DNA of 64,000 bases, from the NCBI RefSeq assembly GCF_003350545.1, contig NZ_QQBA01000010.1, positions 6,742-70,741 of the forward strand, given 5' to 3'. This document shows, piece by piece, positions 54,130 to 62,170 of this stretch. A program made the translations under genes and the position numbers. The stretch's first letter is position 1, and each line of letters starts with the position of its first letter. The stretch is from Flavobacterium glaciei. GTDB taxonomy: Bacteria; Bacteroidota; Bacteroidia; Flavobacteriales; Flavobacteriaceae. The notes below the pieces were generated by a model. It searched no databases, was not told the DNA's origin, and was given only the letters and a program-made list of their open reading frames with translations.

Positions 54130-54942
54130 TTATTTGTTAAAATTATCAACCGCTTTCCTTACACTACCGTATTTTTTTAATAATTCGGCACCTTCGTCAT
54201 AGGAAACAGAAATTTCTCCCATTATCATTTTCACACCGCGATCCACCAGTTTGCTGTTGCTGAGTTGCATGTCGACCATTTTATTACCTTTTACTTTACC
54301 CAGTTGAATCATTGTAGCCGTAGTAATCATATTCAGTACCAGTTTTTGTGCCGTTCCTGCTTTCATTCTGGAGCTTCCTGTTACAAATTCTGGTCCTACA
54401 ACTACTTCAATAGGGAATTTTGCTGTTTGCGAAAGCGGACTTCCGGCATTGCAAGAAATACTTCCTGTGGTTATATTATTTTCGTTGCAAGTTTGTAATC
54501 CTCCAATAACATAAGGCGTTGTTCCCGAAGCTGCTATTCCTACAACAACATCATTTTCATTTATATCAAAAGCTTTCAAGTCAATCCAGGCTTGAGTAGC
54601 GTTATCTTCGGCATTTTCTACAGCGCGACGTATAGCGGTGTCACCACCGGCAATAATCCCAACTACTAAATCGAAAGGAACGCCAAAAGTTGGTGGACAT
54701 TCTGAAGCATCAACAATTCCTAATCTTCCTGAGGTTCCTGCGCCAATGTAAAATAATCGACCGCCTAGTTTCATTTTAGTAACGATTTCAGTTACTAAAT
54801 TTTCTATTTGCGGCAATGCTTTTTCTACGGCAAGCGGAACGGTTTTGTCTTCCTGATTGATATTAGACAACAATTTTTGAACCGACATTTTTTCTAAATG
54901 TTCGTACTTTGAGGATTGTTCGGTGGTTTTTGTGAATTCCAT
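54130..54942 (-). CDS. murQ: N-acetylmuramic acid 6-phosphate etherase
   Basis: I place the start at ATG 54942 (MEFTKTTEQSSKYEHLEKMS), giving 270 residues; a TTG eight codons upstream is less likely. The SIS domain shows RLFYIGAGTSGRLGIVDASECPPTFG, GIIAGGDTAIRRAVENAEDN and GSISCNAGSPLSQTAKFPIEVVVGPEFVTGSSRMKAGTAQK. MurQ cleaves the lactyl ether of MurNAc-6-phosphate to give GlcNAc-6-phosphate in peptidoglycan recycling. It heads a four-gene operon with Dabb, DUF6095-like and pentapeptide-repeat genes; no other muramyl recycling gene is adjacent. Confidence 0.95.
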   Translation of the reverse strand: MEFTKTTEQSSKYEHLEKMSVQKLLSNINQEDKTVPLAVEKALPQIENLVTEIVTKMKLGGRLFYIGAGTSGRLGIVDASECPPTFGVPFDLVVGIIAGGDTAIRRAVENAEDNATQAWIDLKAFDINENDVVVGIAASGTTPYVIGGLQTCNENNITTGSISCNAGSPLSQTAKFPIEVVVGPEFVTGSSRMKAGTAQKLVLNMITTATMIQLGKVKGNKMVDMQLSNSKLVDRGVKMIMGEISVSYDEGAELLKKYGSVRKAVDNFNK

Positions 54943-54966
54943 AATTATGTTTTTTTGGAGGGACAA

Positions 54967-55147
54967 CTAGCGAGGTGTCCGTACATTTATTTCTTGCGTA
55001 AGGGATAGAAGTGGAAATCCTTTTTATCATGTAGCGTTAGCGAAATGAAAAAAGATTACCTCATCTTACTTTTATTTTAGCCGGAATTCGGTGAATTTCA
55101 TTTGCAACGAATAGCCCGACCCTTGTGGTCACGCCCAAATTATAAAT
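54967..55147. repeat. Repeat-like intergenic segment upstream of murQ
   Basis: No gene is present. The segment contains GGGATAGAAGTGGAAATCC, GTAGCGTTAGCGAAATG, AAAAAGATTACC and GAATAGCCCGACCC, which resemble pieces of a dispersed intergenic repeat I recall from Flavobacterium genomes. Related GC-richer fragments occur near 44935, 52990 and 62345. Confidence 0.5.
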
Positions 55148-55816
55148 TTAAATAAAATACGCCAATGCAATTCCTATCACAATCATTGAAACCTTGGCAA
55201 TATTGAACTTATGTCCTTCGCTGCTTTCGAAAATAATGGTCGATGAAATATGGAATAATATCCCTATAACTATGGCTGTGATTTCTGTATAATATACGTT
55301 TAATATTGGCAAATAATCAGACAAGATAGTTCCCAGTGGTGTCATCACTGCAAAGGTTATCATAAAGAAAAAAATTGCTTTTTTGTTCAGACTAGCATTA
55401 ATAAAAAAGGTAGTCAAAATAATGGCTATAGGCAAGTGGTGGATGGCAATTCCTATTGCTAAATCCTTATGGTGGCTTACGGGAAATCCTTCCAGAAATG
55501 CATGTAAACAAAGACTGATGAATAATAACCACGGGATTTGTGTCATTATTTCGTGTCCGTGTACGTGACCGTGTTCTGCACCTTTAGAGAAAAACTCCAA
55601 TATGATTTGGAACAAAATCCCCAGCATGATAAAAAGGCCAATGTTTGGGTTTGCATTTTCGTAAATTTCAGGTAATAAATGCATTACCGTTAAGGAAAGT
55701 AAAAAAGAACCACTAAATGCCAATAGCAATTTTAGGTTGCTTTTATTCTTTGGACGTATAATCAATGCTACGATGTAACCTATGATTACGGATAGTAATG
55801 GTAAAAGGTAATTCAT
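55148..55816 (-). CDS. ZIP-family metal (zinc/iron) transporter
   Basis: The 222-residue inner-membrane protein has about seven helices. The ZIP signature helices are LCLHAFLEGFPVSHHKDLAIGIAIHHLPIAIILTTFF, with H-x-E-G and HH-x-P metal-binding residues, and a His-rich loop GAEHGHVHGHE between helices 3 and 4. It likely mediates uptake of Zn or another divalent metal. It is a single-gene unit. The upstream spacer carries tandem GATTAACC words. Confidence 0.92.
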   Translation of the reverse strand: MNYLLPLLSVIIGYIVALIIRPKNKSNLKLLLAFSGSFLLSLTVMHLLPEIYENANPNIGLFIMLGILFQIILEFFSKGAEHGHVHGHEIMTQIPWLLFISLCLHAFLEGFPVSHHKDLAIGIAIHHLPIAIILTTFFINASLNKKAIFFFMITFAVMTPLGTILSDYLPILNVYYTEITAIVIGILFHISSTIIFESSEGHKFNIAKVSMIVIGIALAYFI

Positions 55817-55827
55817 GTTTCTTGCTT

Positions 55828-55922
55828 AACCGTTTATTTGTTTATTTGTTTAACCGTTAATCTGCTTCACGGTTTGTTTGTTTTTACGATTAACCCTTTA
55901 AACGATTAACCGATTAACCCAA
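55828..55922. repeat. Tandem short-word array (GTTTAACCG / GATTAACC)
   Basis: The 95-bp spacer between the methyltransferase and ZIP genes contains TTATTTG three times and GATTAACC three times, plus a GTTTAACCGTTAATC segment that can pair with GATTAACC. It is too irregular for a CRISPR and has no spacers. Confidence 0.7.
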
Positions 55923-55925
55923 CAA

Positions 55926-56690
55926 TTATTTAAAAATCATGATTAGTCGTTCACTTTCTGTTTTATGGAATTTTTTAAGTTTGTAGTCGCCGAAAATATC
56001 CAAAAGATAAATGCCAGCTTCTTCCATTAATTCCTCAAAATCTTTTAAAGTAAGTGCTTTTACTTTTTCGGTGAAATGAAATTTTTGACCTTTGTCTTCA
56101 AAGTCAATTTCTTTATAAATATGACCGTCTTTTAGATAGCGTTTGATGTAAAAATCGATTCCTTCGACCGTTTTTGTTTCTTCCGGTATAAGCGTTTCGA
56201 TTACTTGAGTAACATTCATAAAGTCAATCACGGCAAAACCATATTCTGATAGGCTTTCTTTGATAGCTTTCAGCGTAGTGAGATTGTCTTCGTCATTTTC
56301 GAAATAACCAAAGCTTGTAAATAGATTGAAAATGGCATCAAATTTCTCTTCAAAAGGCTCACGCATATCGTGTACCTTGAAGTTAAGGGTTTTATTTGTG
56401 TTTTTATTGGCTTCAGCAATGCTGTTCTCCGATAAATCAGCTCCAAGAACTGTAAAACCTAACTGATTTAAATAGATAGAATGACGGCCTTTACCACACG
56501 CTAAATCTAATACTGTTGCATTTTCTGGAAGATTTAAGTAATGGGTAAGATTATCCATAAAAACCTGAGCTTCTCTATAATTTCTATCTTTGTAAAGGAT
56601 GTGATAATAGGGAGTGTCAAACCAGGAAGTATACCAGTTTTCAGTTGATTTTAGATGGTTTTCTGTGGGAGGATTTTGTGCTGCAGACAT
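55926..56690 (-). CDS. Class I SAM-dependent methyltransferase
   Basis: The 254-residue Rossmann-fold protein has motif I VLDLACGKGRHSIYLNQLG, an acidic residue at the end of strand 2 (LGADLSENS), and post-motif VHDMREPFEEKFDAIFNLFTSFGYF. N-terminal WYTSWFDTPYYHILYKDRNYREA matches a common Bacteroidota methyltransferase type annotated only as class I SAM-dependent. The substrate is unknown. It is divergent from the RNA methyltransferase gene at 56786 and shares a promoter region with it. Confidence 0.9.
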   Translation of the reverse strand: MSAAQNPPTENHLKSTENWYTSWFDTPYYHILYKDRNYREAQVFMDNLTHYLNLPENATVLDLACGKGRHSIYLNQLGFTVLGADLSENSIAEANKNTNKTLNFKVHDMREPFEEKFDAIFNLFTSFGYFENDEDNLTTLKAIKESLSEYGFAVIDFMNVTQVIETLIPEETKTVEGIDFYIKRYLKDGHIYKEIDFEDKGQKFHFTEKVKALTLKDFEELMEEAGIYLLDIFGDYKLKKFHKTESERLIMIFK

Positions 56691-56719
56691 TTATTCTTTT
56701 TCAATTAATTCTAATGATG

Positions 56720-56738
56720 CAAATTTAGTGTATTTTTG
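56720..56738. promoter_or_regulatory. Divergent promoter boxes between two methyltransferase genes
   Basis: CAAATTTA (56720-56727) reads TAAATTTG on the - strand, and TATTTTTG lies on the + strand at 56731-56738. Both match the -7 consensus TAnnTTTG and are back to back. No strong -33 box was seen for either. Confidence 0.65.
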
Positions 56739-56785
56739 CCGAATATAACGATAACAATTCCCCCATTAGGGGTTAGAGTGGGCAA

Positions 56786-57961
56786 ATGGAAAATAATTAT
56801 AAAATGATTGCCAAAACCTTTTTTGGTTTTGAAGAAATATTAGCAAAAGAACTGCAAAACCTAGGTGCACAAAACGTGGAACAAGGAGTCAGAATGGTTA
56901 GTTTTAAGGGAGACAAAGGGTTTATGTACAAAGCAAATTTGTCTTTGCGTACGGCTTTGAAAATCCTTAAGCCTATTTATTTTTTCAAAGCCAATAACGA
57001 ACAGGCATTGTATAAAGGTATTTCGAGTATGAATTGGTCAAAGTTACTGAACGCCAATCAGACTTTTGTGATTGATACTACTGTGCATTCAGAATATTTT
57101 AATCACTCTGAATTCGTTTCTCAAAAATGTAAAGATGCGATTGTGGATCAGTTCAGAGAAAGAACAGGGCAACGACCAAGTATTGATAAAGTACATCCTG
57201 ATTTAAGAATCAACATTCATATCGATAAAGACCAAGTTTCAGTAGCGCTTGATACTTCAGGAAATGCATTGAATCAACGTGGGTACAGAACAGCAACCAA
57301 TATTGCTCCTATAAACGAGGTTTTAGCAGCAGGAATTTTATTGCTTTCCGGTTGGGACGGTCAAACGGATTTTTTAGATCCAATGTGTGGATCAGGAACA
57401 TTTTTAGCAGAAGCAGCTATGATTGCTTGTAATATTCCAGCAAATATAAACCGTAAGGAATTTGCTTTTGAAAAATGGAACGATTGGGACAATGATTTGT
57501 TTGATAATATTTCAGACAGTTTATTGAAACGCGTTCGTGAGTTTCATTATACCATAAAAGGTTATGATAAAGCACCAAGTGCAGTTCAGAAAGCCAAAGA
57601 CAATATCAAAAATGCCAATCTCGACGAATATATTTCTATTGAAGAACAAAACTTTTTTGATACCGAAAAAACTTCAGAAGGTAAACTGCATATTGTTTTT
57701 AATCCGCCTTATGATGAGCGATTAGACATTCACATGGAAGAATTCTATAAAAATATAGGTGATACGTTGAAGAAAAATTATCCAGGAACAAATGCTTGGA
57801 TGATTACAGCAAATCTGGAAGCACTGAAATATGTAGGATTAAAACCTTCGAGAAAAATCAAACTTTTTAATGCTGGTTTAGAAGCTCGTTTAGTAAAATA
57901 CGAAATGTATGAAGGAAGTAAGAGAACAAAGTTTCAGGTAACAACTGATAGTGCTGAATAA
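56786..57961 (+). CDS. THUMP-domain class I SAM-dependent RNA methyltransferase (RlmL N-terminal-like)
   Basis: The 391-residue protein begins with a THUMP-type RNA-binding region (about 10-155). The catalytic UPF0020 domain has DFLDPMCGSGTFLAEAAMIACNIPANINR and the target-binding motif NPPYDERL. It is related to RlmL/YcbY N-terminal half, which makes m2G2445 in 23S rRNA, but RlmL's second (RlmK) half is missing, so the exact site is uncertain. It acts in the cytoplasm on rRNA or precursor. It is followed by a small membrane protein gene 58 bp later. Confidence 0.92.
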   Translation: MENNYKMIAKTFFGFEEILAKELQNLGAQNVEQGVRMVSFKGDKGFMYKANLSLRTALKILKPIYFFKANNEQALYKGISSMNWSKLLNANQTFVIDTTVHSEYFNHSEFVSQKCKDAIVDQFRERTGQRPSIDKVHPDLRINIHIDKDQVSVALDTSGNALNQRGYRTATNIAPINEVLAAGILLLSGWDGQTDFLDPMCGSGTFLAEAAMIACNIPANINRKEFAFEKWNDWDNDLFDNISDSLLKRVREFHYTIKGYDKAPSAVQKAKDNIKNANLDEYISIEEQNFFDTEKTSEGKLHIVFNPPYDERLDIHMEEFYKNIGDTLKKNYPGTNAWMITANLEALKYVGLKPSRKIKLFNAGLEARLVKYEMYEGSKRTKFQVTTDSAE

Positions 57962-58019
57962 GCAATATTCAATTTTTTACTTTTCGACCTTTGACTTTAA
58001 AACTTTAAGACTTAAAAAA

Positions 58020-58256
58020 ATGACCAAATTACAAATACGTGCATTCCTTTACCAACTGGGATGTTTTGCAATATTATTTATTTCTGCCCGATATATAGTA
58101 GCACATTTTACTAATTTAACTGGTTTTTGGATTCCGTTAACCGCATTTGTTATAGGTACACTTTTGTCGCCTAAATTTCACGCGATAAAAACCAAAGACG
58201 GAGAGAAATTATTCATGAAATGGATTTTCATGAAGGGAATTAAGGAAATAGGATAG
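58020..58256 (+). CDS. Small membrane protein of unknown function
   Basis: I place the start at ATG 58020, giving 78 residues; the frame open from 57951 overlaps the upstream gene and adds an implausible prefix. Two hydrophobic helices (about 7-26 and 34-50) are separated by HFTNLTGFW, and the basic C-terminus ends MKGIKEIG. No family was recognized. Its leader (57985-58019) contains GACTTTAAAACTTTAAGACTT word repeats, like spacers upstream of other genes here. Confidence 0.7.
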   Translation: MTKLQIRAFLYQLGCFAILFISARYIVAHFTNLTGFWIPLTAFVIGTLLSPKFHAIKTKDGEKLFMKWIFMKGIKEIG

Positions 58257-58260
58257 TTTA

Positions 58261-58722
58261 GAAATTAGGAATTACGAATTTAAAATTACGAAAACTAATA
58301 AATAGCTTTTATGAAAGAAAATATTATTCAGATTAAAAGCTATGCTTTTGCGGTTCGGATTGTTAAAGTTTATAAATACTTGTGCGAAGAGAAAAAAGAG
58401 TATGTTTTGAGTAAACAATTACTTCGTTCTGGTACATCTATAGCCGCAAATATTGAGGAAGCAATTGGCGGGCAAACTGAGAAAGACTTTTTTGCAAAAC
58501 TAACAATTGCTTATAAAGAAGCCAGAGAAACTCATTACTGGATTAGATTATTAACCTATACGGATTATATTTCTAAAAAAGAAAATGAAAGTTTGTTATT
58601 TGATATAAACGAGTTATTAAAAATTATTGGCTCTATTCAAAAAACTTTACGTACTAAAAATCAATAAGATTTAATTACTGGTTTTCCACTCGTAATTCTC
58701 GTAATTCCTAATTCGTAATTAC
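58261..58722. repeat. Inverted repeats flanking the four-helix-bundle gene
   Basis: AATTAGGAATTACGA at 58263-58277 is an exact 15-bp inverted match to TCGTAATTCCTAATT at 58699-58713. Each arm holds extra copies of the word AATTACGA (upstream near 58284; downstream TCGTAATT at 58690, 58699 and 58713). The arms bracket the 118-codon gene at 58311, and the right arm runs into the stop codon of the convergent DUF6048-like gene. Confidence 0.85.
58311..58667 (+). CDS. Four-helix-bundle protein (23S rRNA intervening-sequence type)
   Basis: The 118-residue protein has the S23/four-helix-bundle (IVS) pattern: SYAFAVRIVKVYKYLCEEKKEYVLSKQLLRSGTSIAANIEEAIGG, then DFFAKLTIAYKEARETHYWIRLL. The strongly conserved S-I-A-A-N-I-x-E-A core is present. 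Proteins of this family are encoded in intervening sequences of 23S rRNA and in many scattered chromosomal sites in Bacteroidota, with unknown function. Here the gene is bracketed by inverted repeats, which suggests that it is part of a mobile or formerly mobile unit. Confidence 0.93.
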   Translation: MKENIIQIKSYAFAVRIVKVYKYLCEEKKEYVLSKQLLRSGTSIAANIEEAIGGQTEKDFFAKLTIAYKEARETHYWIRLLTYTDYISKKENESLLFDINELLKIIGSIQKTLRTKNQ

Positions 58723-59552
58723 TTTTTCTCTACTTTTTTAGCAACCACAACAGGCTTTATTTTCTTCTTATAAATAGGAACAAAGTAAGTTACCGTATAA
58801 TTGAATCCTACACCAAAGCTACCATCGTAAGTTCTGTTGAATCCGGGAATATATAAGTTAGAAAAATTTTCTGGTTCTTTATTGGTTACCAATCTGTTCA
58901 ATCGAAGACTGAAGCCTACAAACACATTATCAAATACTTTGGCTTTTACTCCGGCCACAACTTCAATCCAACTCGCGGATAATCCATCAAATTTTTTACC
59001 AGAAGGAATTACAGGTACTTCTCCAAAATATGGATTCGCATTATAAATCCGATAACTGTTTAATTGCTGATTAAAAGTACTGAAACCGTAGCGCATACCT
59101 ATAGAAATAATGTTTTCCATATCCAGCCAGTTTTCATAGGCATTATAATCAAAACCTGCTTTTATGTACGAACCCTTGGTGGTAAAATTAAGGCGATCAT
59201 CATCTGTGGTTTTGTTTTCGTTTCCAATTTCGGCAGCCAAAAAATATTTTTTTGTCAATCGATAATCTCCTACTAACTCAATTCCTTTATAGTTTTCGTC
59301 ATACAAAGCGCGAGTTAGTTTGTATAAATCGAGACCTACGCGTACGCCATATCGGTCTGTCTTTACGGGAATAGAATCGTTATTTTTTGCAGTTGGATTA
59401 ATTTCAACTAATGGTAAAGGAGTTGCAGGAATAATCTTTTCTGTTTGGGTAGTTTTAGGATCACTTTTGACAGGAGTCGTTTCTTGAGCTTGAACAAAAG
59501 TTAACGACATGAGGAGACAAATACTAAAAAAAGATCTTAATGTGTGTTTCAT
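58719..59552 (-). CDS. DUF6048-like outer-membrane beta-barrel protein
   Basis: The 277-residue protein has a signal peptide (SLTFVQAQ) and a Pro/Thr-rich linker (about 24-65), followed by a likely beta-barrel of alternating strands (RYGVRVGLDLYKL, YKGIELVGDYRL, KYFLAAEIGNEN, GSYIKAGFDYNAYE, ISIGMRYGFSTF, and ending SFGVGFNYTVTYFVPIYKKK). I associate it with DUF6048. It overlaps the DUF6452-like lipoprotein gene by 29 bp, so the two are coupled. A role in outer-membrane biogenesis is possible but unproven. Confidence 0.82.
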   Translation of the reverse strand: MKHTLRSFFSICLLMSLTFVQAQETTPVKSDPKTTQTEKIIPATPLPLVEINPTAKNNDSIPVKTDRYGVRVGLDLYKLTRALYDENYKGIELVGDYRLTKKYFLAAEIGNENKTTDDDRLNFTTKGSYIKAGFDYNAYENWLDMENIISIGMRYGFSTFNQQLNSYRIYNANPYFGEVPVIPSGKKFDGLSASWIEVVAGVKAKVFDNVFVGFSLRLNRLVTNKEPENFSNLYIPGFNRTYDGSFGVGFNYTVTYFVPIYKKKIKPVVVAKKVEKK

Positions 59553-60060
59553 TTTCGTTTTCTAAGTTACTTTTTTCAACCGATATAAATTTTATCCATT
59601 TTTCATCTGCAACGGCAGCATCAGTATGGATGTATGGATTTGTTGGGTTTAATGTAAATATTGTTTTGTATCCACATGCTCTTGACACAAATAATTCTTG
59701 AGTTGTGTAATCAAATTTTATGTTGTCTACGTTTACTAATGCTGGATTAACATTTCCAGAATTTAAAGTTAAACTATAACTGGTACTTGTTCCTACAGTT
59801 TTTAGTGGAATAGAAATAGCGTTTCCGTTTGTCAGATATTTAGCATTTCCAGTAGCCGTATTAAATACAATTCCCTCTTGCATTCCTTCACCAACTACTT
59901 TTAGATTTGTAACATTTTTTAAAACTGAAGGATTCAAAAAATCATAAAATTGTATTACTAATCGCGGGGTTGTGGGAGTATTTGCATCGCAAATGTCGTC
60001 TTTCTCACAACTGGAGAAAGTGAAAGCAAAAAACAATAAAAATAAAAATGTGTTTTTCAT
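59524..60060 (-). CDS. DUF6452-like lipoprotein
   Basis: The 178-residue product has a lipoprotein signal (TFSSC, Cys19) followed by EKDDICDANTPTTPRLVIQFYDFLNPSVLKNVTNL, a pattern of the DUF6452 lipoproteins. The mature part is rich in beta-strand. It overlaps the 5' end of the DUF6048-like gene by 29 bp in another frame, an overlap that supports translational coupling and a joint envelope role. It has no recognizable catalytic residues. Confidence 0.82.
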   Translation of the reverse strand: MKNTFLFLLFFAFTFSSCEKDDICDANTPTTPRLVIQFYDFLNPSVLKNVTNLKVVGEGMQEGIVFNTATGNAKYLTNGNAISIPLKTVGTSTSYSLTLNSGNVNPALVNVDNIKFDYTTQELFVSRACGYKTIFTLNPTNPYIHTDAAVADEKWIKFISVEKSNLENENETHIKIFF

Positions 60061-60086
60061 ATAATGATATTCAATACTCAGTGTTT

Positions 60087-60129
60087 AGTTTTTAGTATTC
60101 AGTACTATGCGCACTGAATACTAAAAACT
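60087..60129. repeat. Intergenic perfect 17-bp inverted repeat
   Basis: AGTTTTTAGTATTCAGT (60087-60103) and ACTGAATACTAAAAACT (60113-60129) are exact complements with a 9-nt loop. There is no T tract, so it is not a typical terminator. Related words (TTCAATACTCAGTGTTTAG) lie directly to the left. Confidence 0.85.
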
Positions 60130-60141
60130 GCAGACCTACTA

Positions 60142-61557
60142 CTATTTTCTTCTTTCCAAAAGTACAACATTTTCTACGTGATGCGTTTGCGGAAACATAT
60201 CCACAGGACGAACACGAGTTACTTTGTATTTCTCATCCATTAAAGCTAAATCTCGCGCTTGTGTAGCCGAATTACAACTTACGTAAACTACTTTTTCAGG
60301 AGCAATTTTCATAATCTGTTCGATTACATCTTTGTGCATTCCGTCTCTTGGAGGATCTGTGATGATCACATCAGGATGACCGTGTTGAGCGATGAAATCA
60401 TCATTAAAAACTACTTTCATATCTCCTACAAAGAACTCGCAATTAGTAATTTCATTGCGTACGGCATTAGCTTTAGCGTCTTTAATCGCATCAGGAACAC
60501 TTTCTACACCAATTACTTTTTTTGCTTTTTTCGAAACAAACTGCGCAATCGTCCCAGTTCCGGTATATAAATCGTAAACAATTTCATTTCCTGTCAATCC
60601 AGCGAAATCGCGTGTTATTTTATACAATTCATACGCTTGGTCTGAATTGGTTTGGTAAAAAGATTTAGCATTAATGCTAAATTTTAAACCTTCCATTTCT
60701 TCTAAAATGTAATCACGACCTTTGTATAATTTAATATCAGTATCGTATAAAGTATCGTTCGCTTTATTGTTCACCACATATTGTAGCGAAGTAATTTGCG
60801 GAAATTTCTCGTAAAGATGATCTAGAATCAATTCTCTGTTGGCTTTGTCATTTTCGAAAAACTGAATCAAAACCATGATCTCACCAGTCGAAGCCGTACG
60901 CAACATCAAAGTTCTCAATAAACCTTCGTGTGCTCTTGGATTAAAGAAAGTCAGTCCATTTGCATTAGCAAAATCTCTCACTTCGTTTCTAATAGCATTA
61001 GAAGGATCTTCCTGCAAATGACATTTGTTGATATCTAGAATTTTATCCCACATTTTGGGAATGTGAAAACCAAGTGCGTTTTTGTTTCCTAAATCCTCAG
61101 TGCTTTCAATTTCTTTTTCGGTTAACCAACGGCTGTTCGAAAACGAAAATTCCATTTTGTTTCTGTAAAAAAACTGTTTTTCGGAACCTAAAATTGATTC
61201 AAATTCCGGAAGTTCTATTTTTCCGATACGTTGCAAATGATTTTTCACCTCATTTTGCTTGTAATACAACTGTTGGCTGTATTTCATATTCTGCCATTTA
61301 CAACCTCCACAAACACCAAAGTGCTCGCAAATAGGTTCTACACGATGCTCTGAAAACTCATGAAAATGAACTGCTTTTCCCTCGTAATATGCTTTGCGCT
61401 TCTTGAAAGTTTGCACATCAACCACATCTCCCGGAACCACATTTGGGATAAAAACTACTTTTCCATCGGGAGCCTTTGCTACCGAAACGCCTTTTGCACC
61501 AGCATCAAGGACTTTTATTTGATGAAAGACAACTTTGTCTGTATTTTTCTTAGCCAT
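60142..61557 (-). CDS. rlmD: 23S rRNA (uracil-5)-methyltransferase RlmD-like
   Basis: The 471-residue protein has an N-terminal TRAM domain (about 5-65), a [4Fe-4S] cysteine set (CEHFGVCGGCKWQNMKYSQQ, with a partner Cys later near residue 190), motif I VYDLYTGTGTIAQFVSKKAK, and the catalytic Cys block VYVSCNSATQARD. It matches RlmD/RumA-type m5U methyltransferases that modify U1939 of 23S rRNA; RlmC-type is less likely given the TRAM and Fe-S motif. A TATTTTTG box at 61569-61562 on the - strand lies 4 bp before the ATG, so the transcript may be leaderless. Confidence 0.92.
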   Translation of the reverse strand: MAKKNTDKVVFHQIKVLDAGAKGVSVAKAPDGKVVFIPNVVPGDVVDVQTFKKRKAYYEGKAVHFHEFSEHRVEPICEHFGVCGGCKWQNMKYSQQLYYKQNEVKNHLQRIGKIELPEFESILGSEKQFFYRNKMEFSFSNSRWLTEKEIESTEDLGNKNALGFHIPKMWDKILDINKCHLQEDPSNAIRNEVRDFANANGLTFFNPRAHEGLLRTLMLRTASTGEIMVLIQFFENDKANRELILDHLYEKFPQITSLQYVVNNKANDTLYDTDIKLYKGRDYILEEMEGLKFSINAKSFYQTNSDQAYELYKITRDFAGLTGNEIVYDLYTGTGTIAQFVSKKAKKVIGVESVPDAIKDAKANAVRNEITNCEFFVGDMKVVFNDDFIAQHGHPDVIITDPPRDGMHKDVIEQIMKIAPEKVVYVSCNSATQARDLALMDEKYKVTRVRPVDMFPQTHHVENVVLLERRK

Positions 61558-61561
61558 AGCG

Positions 61562-61569
61562 CAAAAATA
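61562..61569 (-). promoter_or_regulatory. -7 box next to the rlmD start codon
   Basis: CAAAAATA on the + strand reads TATTTTTG on the - strand. It ends 4 bp upstream of the ATG at 61557, so transcription would start at or within the first codons, implying a leaderless message or a downstream start. Confidence 0.5.
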
Positions 61570-61856
61570 AGTGTTTGAATGGTTTTATAAATTCAAATTG
61601 TGAAATATTTTCACTTTTAGGTGTTTTTATTTGATGCTATTTCTACTTTTCGCTGTAACTGCATTGCTGCACTAGCGAGCTTTAGTTAATAAATGTAAAT
61701 ACTTACTCATTTAAAATGGTTTTAGATGTGAATTTTTAAAATGTGAATTATGCAATTTTTTTGTTTAATTGAATAACATTTCGTTGTGATAGCATCAATA
61801 CATTTGACATAACGAAATGATTAATATTATTTAATATAAACTTAAAACTATTCAAC

Positions 61857-62084
61857 ATGATGCAATTACCAAATATTAGCGCAACTTTTAAAAAGTCTTT
61901 ATTATTAATTACACTTTTATTTTCTCAAAGTCTTATTTGGGCACAAGATAAAACAGTGGATGTAAACTTGAATCTAGATAAAGGAGGAAGTGACTGGTAC
62001 GCAGAGCCATGGATTATGGTTGTAGGTGCTGCAGTTTTTATAATAATTATTGTTGCTCTTGTAAGAGGTAAAAGTAGTAACTAA
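61857..62084 (+). CDS. Small single-span membrane protein
   Basis: The 75-residue protein has an N-terminal signal peptide (LLITLLFSQSLIWAQ), a short acidic/Gly linker (DLNLDKGGSDWYAEPW) and one C-terminal transmembrane helix (about 51-68, IMVVGAAVFIIIIVALV) with a short basic tail. It is thus likely processed and anchored in the inner membrane. ATG 61857 and 61860 are both possible starts. It stands alone and ends at a terminator. Function is unknown. Confidence 0.8.
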   Translation: MMQLPNISATFKKSLLLITLLFSQSLIWAQDKTVDVNLNLDKGGSDWYAEPWIMVVGAAVFIIIIVALVRGKSSN

Positions 62085-62119
62085 TTTCTACTGATGCTCC
62101 TCTAAGATAAGTAATTAAT

Positions 62120-62170
62120 AAACCGGTATAAATTGACCTTCGATAAGGTTTAATTTATACTGGTTTTTTT
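62120..62170 (+). terminator. Terminator after the small membrane protein
   Basis: AAACCGGTATAAATT (62120-62134) pairs with AATTTATACTGGTTT (62152-62166) with one G-U pair, followed by TTTTATTTTT. Confidence 0.85.

Noticed and set aside
55828..55922. Possible CRISPR array
   Set aside because: The repeats are 7-9 bp words without regular spacers, and no cas gene is in the window.
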